In this document: one piece after another, positions 7,622 through 15,137 of the stretch
How the letters are laid out: each line of letters opens with the position of its first letter
Numbering within the stretch: the first letter of the stretch is position 1
Source of the DNA: Prolixibacteraceae bacterium
Lineage (GTDB): Bacteria > Bacteroidota > Bacteroidia > Bacteroidales > Prolixibacteraceae
Assembly: GCA_016788685.1 (NCBI GenBank)
Contig: JAEUSS010000555.1
Span: 1 to 15,137, forward strand
Direction: 5' to 3'
Length of the DNA: 15,137 bases
Translations under genes and position numbers: made by a program
Notes under the pieces: model-generated
The model's database searches: none
What the model saw: the letters and a program-made list of their open reading frames with translations, nothing else
Told to the model about the DNA's origin: nothing

Positions 7622-8617
7622 TTAAAAAGTCTTCAGCCCGGCGCTCATCTGGGCTGTCAGCTCCTCGAAAGTATCCTGACTGAGACTCACTTGTGCCAGA
7701 ATATCAATTATATCATCACTGGTAATCTTTTCAAAATCCTCTTGTCTGGGGAGGATGAAAACTCCGCCAAAATCAACCGATCCGGGGCTAATCAGGATTT
7801 GCTCATCGCCGGCTGCAAAGAACTGGCTTGGCCGGTGCGCTTTTCTGGGGAAAAGATGAGTTGTCCACTTCCCTTCAGCATAAGAGCACAGCACATTCAT
7901 CATCGGCTCCATCTTTTCGGGCTGCATCGCCTGAAAATGCGAATAATAAATCCCGATAACTTTCAGCATTTCGTCCATCGAACTGGTTTCAACCGAAATC
8001 ATTTTCCGGAGGTAATCATCGAAAGCCCAAACCTGAGTGTCTTTTCCTGAAAAAAGCAGCCTTCCTGAATGTTCTTTCAACCCTTCAAACTCTTCGCCAA
8101 TGGGCATAAACCCATTTTCTCCCGCCTGAAAGTGCAGGTGGTCGGGAGCCGAAGCGCCACATTCAGGCCCATTGTAAAATACGGTAAAACCTTCCATAGC
8201 CTTGGCCAGTTCGGGCAAATACCGGAAATTGGGAATAAAACGCTGATCGACGTGACTGTTGCACGAAATGGTAAAATGATACCTGAAAATGGGGAACGGG
8301 TTAACCAAAATCAGAAACTGATCGCCAAAAGCAATAGCATCTTGTTCCGGAGGACGATTTTCGCTGCACAAAAAACATTGGCGGGCTGCAATCGATTTTT
8401 TATCCACACTGGCTGCCGACGAACGCATCCGTTCCGGATTAAACTGAGCCCGGACTTCAAATCCGTCAAACTGAAAACTCTTCTCCTCGACCTTCTCCAA
8501 TCCCTTAAAGTTGGCTGCTGCCAGGGGCCAGTTCTGCTTTTGCGACTCCGTAAAACCACGAAGAATCTGAGCCGCTGTTTTATCTGTATTTGCTATGATA
8601 TCAAGCAATTGTTCCAT
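7622..8617 (-). CDS. DUF4922 protein, HIT/GalT-superfamily nucleotidyl-transfer-type enzyme
   Basis: A cytoplasmic protein without signal peptide, 331 residues from the ATG at 8617 (a GTG at 8677 would add 20). The key motif is HLHFQ at 160-164, preceded by NGPECGASAPD. This HxHxQ pattern is used by ATP adenylyltransferase (Apa2), galactose-1-phosphate uridylyltransferase and GDP-hexose phosphorylases such as plant VTC2, where a histidine carries the nucleotidyl group. NPFPIFRYHFTI (106-117) and a C-terminal FILPR (287-291) also match that superfamily loosely. A CFLC pair at 81-84 might bind zinc. No function is established that I know of; it probably makes or phosphorolyses a nucleotide sugar or dinucleotide. 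I chose the ATG because the preceding 77 bases hold a 9-bp inverted repeat and the 20 extra residues do not look like family sequence. It lies directly after the glycosyltransferase gene, which suggests joint work. Confidence 0.85.
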   Translation of the reverse strand: MEQLLDIIANTDKTAAQILRGFTESQKQNWPLAAANFKGLEKVEEKSFQFDGFEVRAQFNPERMRSSAASVDKKSIAARQCFLCSENRPPEQDAIAFGDQFLILVNPFPIFRYHFTISCNSHVDQRFIPNFRYLPELAKAMEGFTVFYNGPECGASAPDHLHFQAGENGFMPIGEEFEGLKEHSGRLLFSGKDTQVWAFDDYLRKMISVETSSMDEMLKVIGIYYSHFQAMQPEKMEPMMNVLCSYAEGKWTTHLFPRKAHRPSQFFAAGDEQILISPGSVDFGGVFILPRQEDFEKITSDDIIDILAQVSLSQDTFEELTAQMSAGLKTF

Positions 8618-8635
8618 AAAATCTTTTTTCAAAGA

Positions 8636-8675
8636 GGATGCCTCCAACGTGCGGAACACAAATTTTGAGGCATCC
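8636..8675 (-). repeat. 9-bp inverted repeat (hairpin) between the glycosyltransferase and DUF4922 genes
   Basis: On the minus strand GGATGCCTC (8675-8667) is followed after 22 bases by its perfect complement GAGGCATCC (8644-8636); one more G-C pair follows a mismatch. It starts 20 bases after the glycosyltransferase stop and ends 18 bases before the preferred ATG at 8617. No T run follows, so it is not a standard terminator. It could be an RNA processing or stability element, or a translational control element. If the GTG at 8677 were the real start, the repeat would lie inside coding sequence. Confidence 0.6.
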
Positions 8676-8695
8676 ACTTTACATTTTTTATCTTC

Positions 8696-10144
8696 CTATT
8701 TCTTCCGCGCTTTTAATTCGATGGTGCGAATGCGGTCTTTGTACAAATTATGAGCATTCATCACTTCGATGCTGAGCGAAGCGTCTGAATTTTCGTCCCA
8801 GCGGCGGCACAGGTAAATCGGGTTGTAAATGCGCCCAATCTGGTAATGGCGCGAAATGGCCAAACCCAGCGCATAATCTTCTCCGTAATTCACGTTCGGA
8901 ACCGGAATCCGGCGCAAAACCGGTGTATAGAACGCACGCGGTGCCCCCAACCCGTTGATGCGAAGTGCGTTGTTGCGTCCGTTCTCTGGTGTCCATTCTT
9001 TGTGGTCGATAATTCCCGGAGGAATTTCTTCAAGCGCAAAATTTACCATTTGGTATGTACCGACAACCATCGCGCAGTTCTGCTGGTAAAACGCATCAAC
9101 AACCTGCTGAACAGTGGTTTCATCAAAATACATATCGTCGCTGTCGAGCTGAATGGCAAATTTCCCGCATTTCGGATGGTTAGCCGCCAAATTCCAGCAA
9201 CCGCCAATACCTAAATCGGTGCGGTCAGGAATAATGTGAACCAGCCGATCGTCAGCCGCAGCATATTTCTGAATCAACTCGGTCGTTCCGTCAGTTGAAA
9301 AATTATCAGCAATAATCAGGTTAAATTTAAAACCGGCTTTCTGCGACAACACCGATTTGATGGCATCTTCAATGGTTTTCACGCGGTTTTTCACCGGGAT
9401 AATGACCGAAGCTTCCACTTCAAACACCTGTTCGTCAAACTGAACGGGTTTGAAGACAGGCTCCAGGAAAGCGCCGACATTTTTCAGGTGTTGGGTACAG
9501 GCTTTTTCCATTTCAATTTGTACCGCACGGTTTTTCGGATCGACATAATCGAATATTTTCTCTCCCGATTTACGCAGATCTGATTCCTGTTCGGTATACA
9601 AATTCTCCGGAATCCGGAATAAATCGGCATACTGCGAAACGCCCAAACGGAGTGAATACAATCCGGCAAAATCGAAATCCTCGGAAACCTGTTCAGCCGC
9701 CTTTTTCATGATTTCGGTGCGGAAAAACAACACAGATCCGAAATTAAAATCGTCTCGCAAGCTACCTTCCTGGTAATCGATAACCGGATGATTTTCAACT
9801 TTCCCGTTTTTAACGGCCAGATAATTCGAATAAACCATGCCACTTTGCGTATCGTCAGCTACCTGAGCAAAGCGTTCCAGCGCCAGCTGCCCCAGCTGAA
9901 GCGAACTCTGCCGGGTATAAATCAGCGTATAGCGGGTATTGGCCAAGCCTGCAATCCGTTTAACAGTTTTACCGCTGGTCAGCGGTTCCGACACCAGCAC
10001 TTCCACCCCTTCGATGAAGCAAGTCTGCTCGGCGTTCCTTACTACTATGATTTTTGAAACAAGTTCTGACTTCTGCAACTCCTGAACTGTTTTCAGGGTT
10101 TCTTCCTGCGTTCCGCAGGGAATAAAACAGGTAATTTTTTTCAT
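8696..10144 (-). CDS. Family 2 glycosyltransferase with two GT-A-like halves
   Basis: A cytoplasmic transferase of 482 residues, with no signal peptide or membrane segments. The C-terminal half (about 245-470) is a clear GT2 domain: ASVIIPVKNRVKTIEDAIKS near 245-264, NFSTDGTT at 281-288, metal and nucleotide-binding DSDD at 334-337, and NYGEDY at 419-424, where the acidic pair is the probable catalytic base. The N-terminal half (1 to about 235) starts MKKITCFIPCG and also resembles a GT-A fold, but has IYTRQSSL where an Asp motif would be expected, so it is probably inactive or a binding domain. Donor and acceptor are unknown. The frame opens at a TTG at 10150; the ATG at 10144 is preferred because it starts the MKKITCF strand. 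It lies 103 bases after the amidase gene and just before the DUF4922 gene. Confidence 0.88.
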   Translation of the reverse strand: MKKITCFIPCGTQEETLKTVQELQKSELVSKIIVVRNAEQTCFIEGVEVLVSEPLTSGKTVKRIAGLANTRYTLIYTRQSSLQLGQLALERFAQVADDTQSGMVYSNYLAVKNGKVENHPVIDYQEGSLRDDFNFGSVLFFRTEIMKKAAEQVSEDFDFAGLYSLRLGVSQYADLFRIPENLYTEQESDLRKSGEKIFDYVDPKNRAVQIEMEKACTQHLKNVGAFLEPVFKPVQFDEQVFEVEASVIIPVKNRVKTIEDAIKSVLSQKAGFKFNLIIADNFSTDGTTELIQKYAAADDRLVHIIPDRTDLGIGGCWNLAANHPKCGKFAIQLDSDDMYFDETTVQQVVDAFYQQNCAMVVGTYQMVNFALEEIPPGIIDHKEWTPENGRNNALRINGLGAPRAFYTPVLRRIPVPNVNYGEDYALGLAISRHYQIGRIYNPIYLCRRWDENSDASLSIEVMNAHNLYKDRIRTIELKARKK

Positions 10145-10247
10145 GCCCAATTGATTATCATTATTAAAAATCTTTTACTTGTGACGAATCTGTCTGAAAT
10201 CTTCGGCCTCTTTAATTCGGCCACACAAGCTCTTGCTGCCTTTTATA

Positions 10248-13200
10248 TTATTTCATCTCCCAGAATTTCAAAATCTGCCCCATCAGCTCAGCGCGCTGTT
10301 TTTCGGTGGTAATCGTTTCAAACGGGAAGCCGAGGACAACAGACTTATACTTTCCTTCATAACAAACTCCGGCGGTTTTGTTATCGCCTTTGTACCTGAA
10401 GAGCACCCGGGCATCTTTCCCTTTGGGTTCAATCGCATCGGGCGACTCGACCTTGTAAATCGCCGGATTGTAATCCTGAACAAATCTGAACTCGCTGGAA
10501 AACTGTTCTTTCACAGCGTTTACCGGATAAACACAGCCACTTTTGCTGGCATGGTTGGTCATAAACCGGTAATGCAGTACCTCTCCGGCAAAGTTGCGGG
10601 CCAGTGTATCTCCGCAAAGTTCCAGGTCTGTTCCGACATAAGCTCCGGAAATAAAAATACGGGCCTGATCTCCCGAGGAATATCCGGAGATAGCCTGCCG
10701 CATTCCGGGAGTAAAAAGACTAAAATCAGTCTTCTTAAATCCATACAGCCTCCTGGTCGTTTTTTCTTCTCCGAAAATGATGTCAAGCGCAGAAAAAGCG
10801 TTTTTATCCCAGTTGTTTTGTTCAAATACTTCATCGCTCACCGAAACAAATCCCAGTCCGTTGCTCCGGAAAGCCTGACCATGAACCAGCGGATAGTCGA
10901 ATGAATTTCCCTGCATAATGCGTGTTTCCTGATCGGCATAACAAGAGCCGAAACCCGAGGCATCGTCGTCGAGCCAGGGCGATTTACGGTTAAAATCGTA
11001 CTGTTCGCCGATGTAGCCCAAATCAGTATGATAAGCAACGCCCTCATCTTCACTCATCCGGAAACCGGCTTCTTTGCCGTTATCAAAGGCTGCCGGACCA
11101 CAAATACGGTCGAAGGCATTCACGATCAAAACCGGCTTTTTATCATCGGTTGGCAGGCAACAGGCCAGAATTTCAGAAGGGAAACTTTCGCCGCCTTCGT
11201 TTACTGCCGTCACCTTAAAACTATAAATAACACCCGGCTTTAAATCACGAAGCACCAGAGAAGGTTCATTCACCTCGCGCCCGTTATCGAATCCGCCATT
11301 TTCAATACGGGTATAAACCCGATAAGACTTGGCAACTGCCGTGGGTTCCAGCTGATCGGACACCGGTTTCCAGTCCAGACGGATATTTTTTCCCTCCATA
11401 CCGATTTGAAAATGACTGACCGGAAGTGGCTGAACCACATATTCCTGATTATTCTGGAAAGCCAGAAACTTCAGAATCCCTTTATAATAAGCCCTGCTCA
11501 CATCGAATTTAAACCGCGGATCGTAGGCTTGGTACATATCGGCAAAATTCTGGTGCGAAAGCAATTCAGAAAGCAGTGTCGGCACTTTAGGGCGGACAGC
11601 TTCCGCATATTGTTTGTTCCACATTCCGCGGCGTGTCCATTCGGGTTCGTACAGCTTCTGCAAATCGTCAACCACCTGAGTCTGCACCAAATCGCACAAA
11701 TCCCGGCTGGCCCAACGCGACTGTCCGTTCGGGAATTCCGGTTTTCCGTAAGTTGTGTCGTAAATCATCAGACTGCCGATAATCGCGCTGTCTTTTGTTG
11801 TTCCTGCATCGGTATGAAAAGCCAATGCCATGTCAACCGGAATACCCAATCCCGGGGCATTCGGATTTGCCGATGGTCCGTTTGGCGCTCCCATCAGGTA
11901 GTTCACCCACTCGCCCCGGCTTTGGTAATCATCTTTATAATCGTTTTTTCCCCTTTCGCGTTTGGCATACAAAGCTGCATCCTGTCCGCGGTTCGAATAG
12001 TCACTTTTCTCTTTGTTCAATACATAAACCAGTGAATCGGGCATTCCGGTATACTGCAGGAAATAGCGGGCACCTTCCTGGTAACGCGGGCGCTGACTGG
12101 CAAAAGGGAGCCACACCGACGAATCCAGCGAAAAACCTTTTTCATCGCGCAGTTTCTTCAGCTTGTCCATATCCTGAAACTTGCCGCGCACCACATTGCC
12201 CATTCCGCCGCCAAAACGAACGGCATCGGCCGAAACCCATTTCCCGTTTTCTCCGGAAAGATTCGTCAGTTCAACCTTTCCGCCGGTCATCCCTTTTTCG
12301 AACCTGAAGGTTCCCAGATAAATCCAGGTTCCGCCGCCAATAGTCTGATTCACCAGAAATTCGGTTTTCCCTCCTGAGTGATAAACGGAATAATGAGCAT
12401 CAGTTACCCGATCAACGCCCTGCGCATACGATACGTATACCGCATATTCACCCGATTCAGGAATTTCAGGAATATAATTAATTGCAGCGTCAGCTGTCCG
12501 CTTAGCCGGCATTTGCCGGGTTTTCCCCATCCCAAAAGGATTTTCGCCTTCCAGCAAAAACGGCACTTTTAAGCCAAATCCTTTCTCACGTCCTTCCTCA
12601 ATATCCGCTCCGGTTTCCTGGTAATAGGCTCCGCGAGCAGAACCATCGGCGTCGATGATGATTTCGTGAGTCTGAGTATCGCGTTCACGCGGAAGGAAAA
12701 CACTCGCTCCGCCATTTTCGAGCATCGGAGTGATGTAGGGAACCACAAAACTCATGGTCCACAAGTCTTCAACCGTCAGGAAAACCCTTGCGCGCTGCCA
12801 CTCCCAGCGGTCGAGTGTATTCTCGTAGTACCAGCCGTGACTGTGCCAAAGTGCCACATTCCTGTTGCTCAGCCCTTTGGTCGGATTCTCATTTTTCGAC
12901 TTGTTGCGAACAACCGGGACGACCGTCTTGCCCGGGCGACTCAAGCGGGCTGAATCAACCGGAACATTGTTTCCACGGTAATAATTCGGAATCAGTCCGG
13001 ATATTTCTTTGCCCATACTCTCAATGGTCACCGAATAATTTCGGAATTTTCGCCCAAGTAAATCCTGGTACCAATTGTAATATTGTGTAGTATTTTCGGG
13101 CCGGAAGGGAATGTACGAAAAAGTCTCCTTCATCTTCAGATTTACACTTTTGACCTGACTGTCAACTATAACCGTATCAACCCGAAAACGGTAAGCTGTT

Positions 13201-13355
13201 CCGGAAGAAGCCTTTTCAGCCCATTCAACCGAAGCCCGATCGGCTTTTTTCAGCAGACGTTTGGACTGAGCAAAGCCCGGCTGAGAAATTACAGCCAGAA
13301 GTACGATTCCAATCAAAAACTTCGTCAAACTTCTATTTTCCACTATTTTAAACAT
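10248..13355 (-). CDS. Secreted Amidase_3-like N-acetylmuramoyl-L-alanine amidase with golvesin/xanthan-lyase-like insert and FN3 domain
   Basis: A 1035-residue exported protein of the kind often labelled 'xanthan lyase' in Bacteroidota. Residues 1-29 are a signal peptide ending PGFA|Q. An Amidase_3-like zinc fold appears in two pieces: VALWHSHGWYYE (167-178) with LPRERD (221-226), and later LAFHTDAG (511-518) and LLSELLSHQNFADM (594-607), followed by AYYKGILKFLAF. Candidate ligands are a His at 171 or 173, a nearby Glu and His514; Glu597 matches the catalytic Glu of the family. Between the pieces lies a golvesin C-terminal-like domain (about 265-385, ending SADAVRFGGG). An FN3 domain spans about 643-733. 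The last 300 residues start PVLIVNAFDR and I cannot name that domain. In this operon it most plausibly cleaves stem peptides from peptidoglycan; lyase action on xanthan is not supported by any motif I see. Confidence 0.82.
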   Translation of the reverse strand: MFKIVENRSLTKFLIGIVLLAVISQPGFAQSKRLLKKADRASVEWAEKASSGTAYRFRVDTVIVDSQVKSVNLKMKETFSYIPFRPENTTQYYNWYQDLLGRKFRNYSVTIESMGKEISGLIPNYYRGNNVPVDSARLSRPGKTVVPVVRNKSKNENPTKGLSNRNVALWHSHGWYYENTLDRWEWQRARVFLTVEDLWTMSFVVPYITPMLENGGASVFLPRERDTQTHEIIIDADGSARGAYYQETGADIEEGREKGFGLKVPFLLEGENPFGMGKTRQMPAKRTADAAINYIPEIPESGEYAVYVSYAQGVDRVTDAHYSVYHSGGKTEFLVNQTIGGGTWIYLGTFRFEKGMTGGKVELTNLSGENGKWVSADAVRFGGGMGNVVRGKFQDMDKLKKLRDEKGFSLDSSVWLPFASQRPRYQEGARYFLQYTGMPDSLVYVLNKEKSDYSNRGQDAALYAKRERGKNDYKDDYQSRGEWVNYLMGAPNGPSANPNAPGLGIPVDMALAFHTDAGTTKDSAIIGSLMIYDTTYGKPEFPNGQSRWASRDLCDLVQTQVVDDLQKLYEPEWTRRGMWNKQYAEAVRPKVPTLLSELLSHQNFADMYQAYDPRFKFDVSRAYYKGILKFLAFQNNQEYVVQPLPVSHFQIGMEGKNIRLDWKPVSDQLEPTAVAKSYRVYTRIENGGFDNGREVNEPSLVLRDLKPGVIYSFKVTAVNEGGESFPSEILACCLPTDDKKPVLIVNAFDRICGPAAFDNGKEAGFRMSEDEGVAYHTDLGYIGEQYDFNRKSPWLDDDASGFGSCYADQETRIMQGNSFDYPLVHGQAFRSNGLGFVSVSDEVFEQNNWDKNAFSALDIIFGEEKTTRRLYGFKKTDFSLFTPGMRQAISGYSSGDQARIFISGAYVGTDLELCGDTLARNFAGEVLHYRFMTNHASKSGCVYPVNAVKEQFSSEFRFVQDYNPAIYKVESPDAIEPKGKDARVLFRYKGDNKTAGVCYEGKYKSVVLGFPFETITTEKQRAELMGQILKFWEMK

Positions 13356-13456
13356 ATAGAATTCCGTTAATCACTTTTTAAACCGAACTGAGAAAACCGG
13401 CTGAAGAACAGCACAATTGTCTTCCCGCCGTACATTAACCATACGGGCCAGATGCC

Positions 13457-14566
13457 CTATACTTTTATAAAAATCTTCTTTTTATAGAGTACGTAACCAA
13501 TGAGCCAAAAAACTAGCACATGTGAAATGGCATAGAGCAGCGAGCCATTCAGCTGACCAGCCAAAGGCACAAAAACATCGCGGTAGAGTTTAGCCGATCC
13601 GCTGATTACTTTTCCGTCCGGATCGGTGAAATGAACCAGCCGTCCGAAAACCTTGGACCAAAGTCCGGATAATGCGAAGATGAACAGCGGATTCATGCCA
13701 AAAACCACAAAAAAAGAAGTCCATTTCGAATAGTTTTTCAGGTCGATAACCCAGATCAGCAAAGCCAAAACCAAACAAGCCCATCCGGCGGTGTAAAGTA
13801 CGTATGAACTGCTCCAGATCGGTTTGTTAATCGGGAATACCAATCCCCAGATCAGACCTGAAACGATGGCTGCAACTCCGAAAAGAATCAGTGTTTTAGG
13901 CACTTGACTTTTCTCGGTGTCTTTAACTACCGATCCGATCAGATAACCAATTATGACGGTCACAATGGCCGGAATGGTACTCAGCAATCCTTCCGGATCG
14001 AAAGGAATTCCGTAAACCTTGTACAGGTGGTCAACTCCGAGAATTGCAGAGTCGACAGCCATAGTCGCATTTCCCTGAAGCGAAAAAGGATCGGAACCGC
14101 CCAAAACGTACATCAGCCCCCAATAAAACAACAATATGACAGCACCAATGTAGGGCAGATACTTGCGCGGCGAAGCCAGCACAATGACAGCTCCAATACC
14201 GTAAGCCAGAGCAATTCGCTGCAGCACTCCCAGAATACGCAGCTTCGAATAATCGGTGGTCCACTGCGGAAACGAATTCAGGAATAACCCGATGGCAAAA
14301 ATCAGCAGTGTTCGTTTGCCGATTTTCAGGAGTGATTCCTTATTTAGCGAATTGCCGTATTTTGAAAACGAAAAAAACATGGAAACGCCGACCACAAAAA
14401 GAAAGAAAGGAAATACCAGGTCGGTTGGTGTGCATCCGTGCCATTGGGCATGTTTCAGCGGTGCGTAGATGTGCGACCAGCTTCCGGGCGTATTTACCAG
14501 AATCATCAGGGCGACGGTCATGCCGCGCAGCACATCAAGCGCCAGGTAACGTTGCGTTGTTTTCAT
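13457..14566 (-). CDS. DUF5009/NagX-like membrane protein, heparan-alpha-glucosaminide N-acetyltransferase (HGSNAT) family
   Basis: An inner membrane protein of 369 residues with about ten hydrophobic segments. It begins LALDVLRGMTVALMILVNTP (8-27), then LKHAQWHGCTPTDLVFPFFL (37-56). This matches the start of human lysosomal HGSNAT, whose active-site histidine sits in the equivalent H-A-x-W segment; His39 is the counterpart here. HGSNAT moves an acetyl group from cytosolic acetyl-CoA to a glucosamine on the other side of the membrane. Bacterial members are called NagX and sit in N-acetylglucosamine utilisation clusters. A role in acetylating or transporting amino sugars released from peptidoglycan is therefore a good guess; the precise reaction in bacteria is uncertain. 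The start ATG lies three bases after the symporter stop, so the two are probably translated together. Confidence 0.88.
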   Translation of the reverse strand: MKTTQRYLALDVLRGMTVALMILVNTPGSWSHIYAPLKHAQWHGCTPTDLVFPFFLFVVGVSMFFSFSKYGNSLNKESLLKIGKRTLLIFAIGLFLNSFPQWTTDYSKLRILGVLQRIALAYGIGAVIVLASPRKYLPYIGAVILLFYWGLMYVLGGSDPFSLQGNATMAVDSAILGVDHLYKVYGIPFDPEGLLSTIPAIVTVIIGYLIGSVVKDTEKSQVPKTLILFGVAAIVSGLIWGLVFPINKPIWSSSYVLYTAGWACLVLALLIWVIDLKNYSKWTSFFVVFGMNPLFIFALSGLWSKVFGRLVHFTDPDGKVISGSAKLYRDVFVPLAGQLNGSLLYAISHVLVFWLIGYVLYKKKIFIKV

Positions 14567-14569
14567 GCG

Positions 14570-15137
14570 TTATTGTTGCTTTTTGGTTAGTAACATCAGA
14601 CCGGTAAACATGATCAAGCCGTTCAGGAGCAAAAGCTCGAAGCCAAATTTGTACCCCCCGAACCAAGCCTCCGAGTTAAGGTTGATGATGTAGGTCAGCA
14701 CAGGAGAAAGCAGCCCGAGAACAGGTACCCAACGGTCTTTCACCTGCCGCTTGGTTAAAATTCCGAATGCAAACAGCCCGAGCAACGGACCATACGTATA
14801 GCCTGCCATCGTGAAAACAGCTGTCACTACACTGTCGTTATTGATAACACGGAAAAGTACAATGACCAGAAACATGATAACCGAAAAAGCGATGTGCACT
14901 TTCATCCGGGTTGATTTAGTATCGGGATCTTTGGTGTCCATGTTCAGGAAATCGATACAGAACGAGGTGGTTAAGGCTGTTAAAGCCGAATCAGCACTGG
15001 AATAGGCTGCAGAAATAATACCCAGCAGAAATAAAACTCCGGCAATCAGCCCGAAATGGTTCAGGGCCAGAACGGCAAACAAGTCATCCGATTTTGCCGG
15101 TATTTCAATGCCTTTTTGCTGAGCAAAGATGTAAAGC
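14570..15137 (-). CDS. Sodium:solute symporter (SSS family), C-terminal part
   Basis: The frame is open from the right edge to the TAA at 14570, giving 189 residues of a protein usually near 500; the start and the first transmembrane helices lie outside. The segment IISAAYSSADSALTALTTSF is the conserved TM8 region of the family, whose serines and neighbouring residues form the Na2 sodium site. Four or five further membrane segments follow (for example GPLLGLFAFGIL), ending MLLTKKQQ. Context suggests uptake of GlcNAc, MurNAc or another amino sugar or peptide product of peptidoglycan breakdown; the MurNAc transporter MurT of Tannerella forsythia serves the same need, but I cannot say whether it is orthologous. 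It is the first visible gene of the putative operon. Confidence 0.92.
   Translation of the reverse strand, partial: LYIFAQQKGIEIPAKSDDLFAVLALNHFGLIAGVLFLLGIISAAYSSADSALTALTTSFCIDFLNMDTKDPDTKSTRMKVHIAFSVIMFLVIVLFRVINNDSVVTAVFTMAGYTYGPLLGLFAFGILTKRQVKDRWVPVLGLLSPVLTYIINLNSEAWFGGYKFGFELLLLNGLIMFTGLMLLTKKQQ

Noticed and set aside
7622..8617. Calling the DUF4922 protein a galactose-1-phosphate uridylyltransferase
   Set aside because: Only the HxHxQ motif and loose surroundings are shared; the rest does not allow a choice among superfamily reactions.
10202..10222. TTCGGCC repeated at 10202-10208 and 10216-10222 in the gap after the amidase gene
   Set aside because: Only seven bases, 14 apart, no conserved context; GGCC is self-complementary, so a small hairpin is possible but not convincing.
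10248..13355. Taking the large secreted protein as a true xanthan lyase
   Set aside because: No polysaccharide lyase catalytic motif is visible; the similarity is limited to the golvesin-like accessory domain, while amidase motifs and the operon context point to peptidoglycan.
13445..13457. GGGC-CAGAT-GCCC hairpin at the end of the NagX-like gene
   Set aside because: The four-base stem overlaps the stop codon and has no T tract; it is likely to be chance.
1..15137. CRISPR arrays, tRNA or rRNA genes, insertion sequences, phage genes
   Set aside because: No regular spaced repeats, cloverleaf-like segments, transposase or integrase motifs, or flanking inverted repeats were seen on either strand.

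Overview
All recognisable genes in this window lie on the minus strand, so transcription runs from high to low coordinates. The gene content points to a member of the Bacteroidota: a SusC/RagA-type TonB-dependent receptor, DUF1343/NamZ proteins, a NagZ-serine hydrolase fusion, a DUF4922 protein, a 'xanthan lyase'-type amidase and a NagX-like protein. The protein style suggests an environmental, Marinilabiliales/Prolixibacteraceae-like lineage, but that finer placement is only an impression from sequence.

Layout in transcription order: (1) 15137-14570, C-terminal third of a sodium:solute symporter, cut by the window edge; (2) 14566-13457, DUF5009/NagX-HGSNAT-like membrane acyltransferase; (3) 13355-10248, secreted Amidase_3-like protein carrying a golvesin/xanthan-lyase-like insert and an FN3 domain; (4) 10144-8696, cytoplasmic family 2 glycosyltransferase with two GT-A-like halves; (5) 8617-7622, DUF4922 protein with an HxHxQ motif of the HIT/GalT/Apa2/GDP-hexose phosphorylase type; (6) 7526-4494, exported NagZ (GH3) fused to a beta-lactamase-fold serine hydrolase resembling AmiE; (7) 4491-3256, secreted NamZ-like exo-muramidase (GH171/DUF1343); (8) 3209-1959, second NamZ-like protein, a lipoprotein. 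After a 333-base AT-rich gap comes (9) 1625-1, the N-terminal half of a SusC-like receptor that runs off the left edge. Genes 1/2 and 6/7 are separated by only 3 and 2 bases, and the other spacings are about 46-103 bases, so genes 1-8 look like one operon whose promoter lies outside the window.

The unifying theme is peptidoglycan (muropeptide) salvage. Inferred route: the amidase and the serine hydrolase domain strip stem peptides, NagZ removes non-reducing GlcNAc, the two NamZ enzymes remove non-reducing MurNAc, and the symporter with the NagX-like protein takes up or modifies the amino sugars. The logic matches the ybbD-ybbE-ybbC (nagZ-amiE-namZ) genes of Bacillus subtilis and the paired NamZ enzymes of Tannerella forsythia. 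What that scheme does not explain is the cytoplasmic glycosyltransferase plus DUF4922 nucleotidyl-transfer-type enzyme inside the same operon. This pair is the best candidate here for undescribed biochemistry.

No tRNA, rRNA, CRISPR array, insertion sequence or plus-strand gene could be supported. Notable non-coding structure consists of a 9-bp inverted repeat between the glycosyltransferase and DUF4922 genes and repeated octamers upstream of the susC-like gene.
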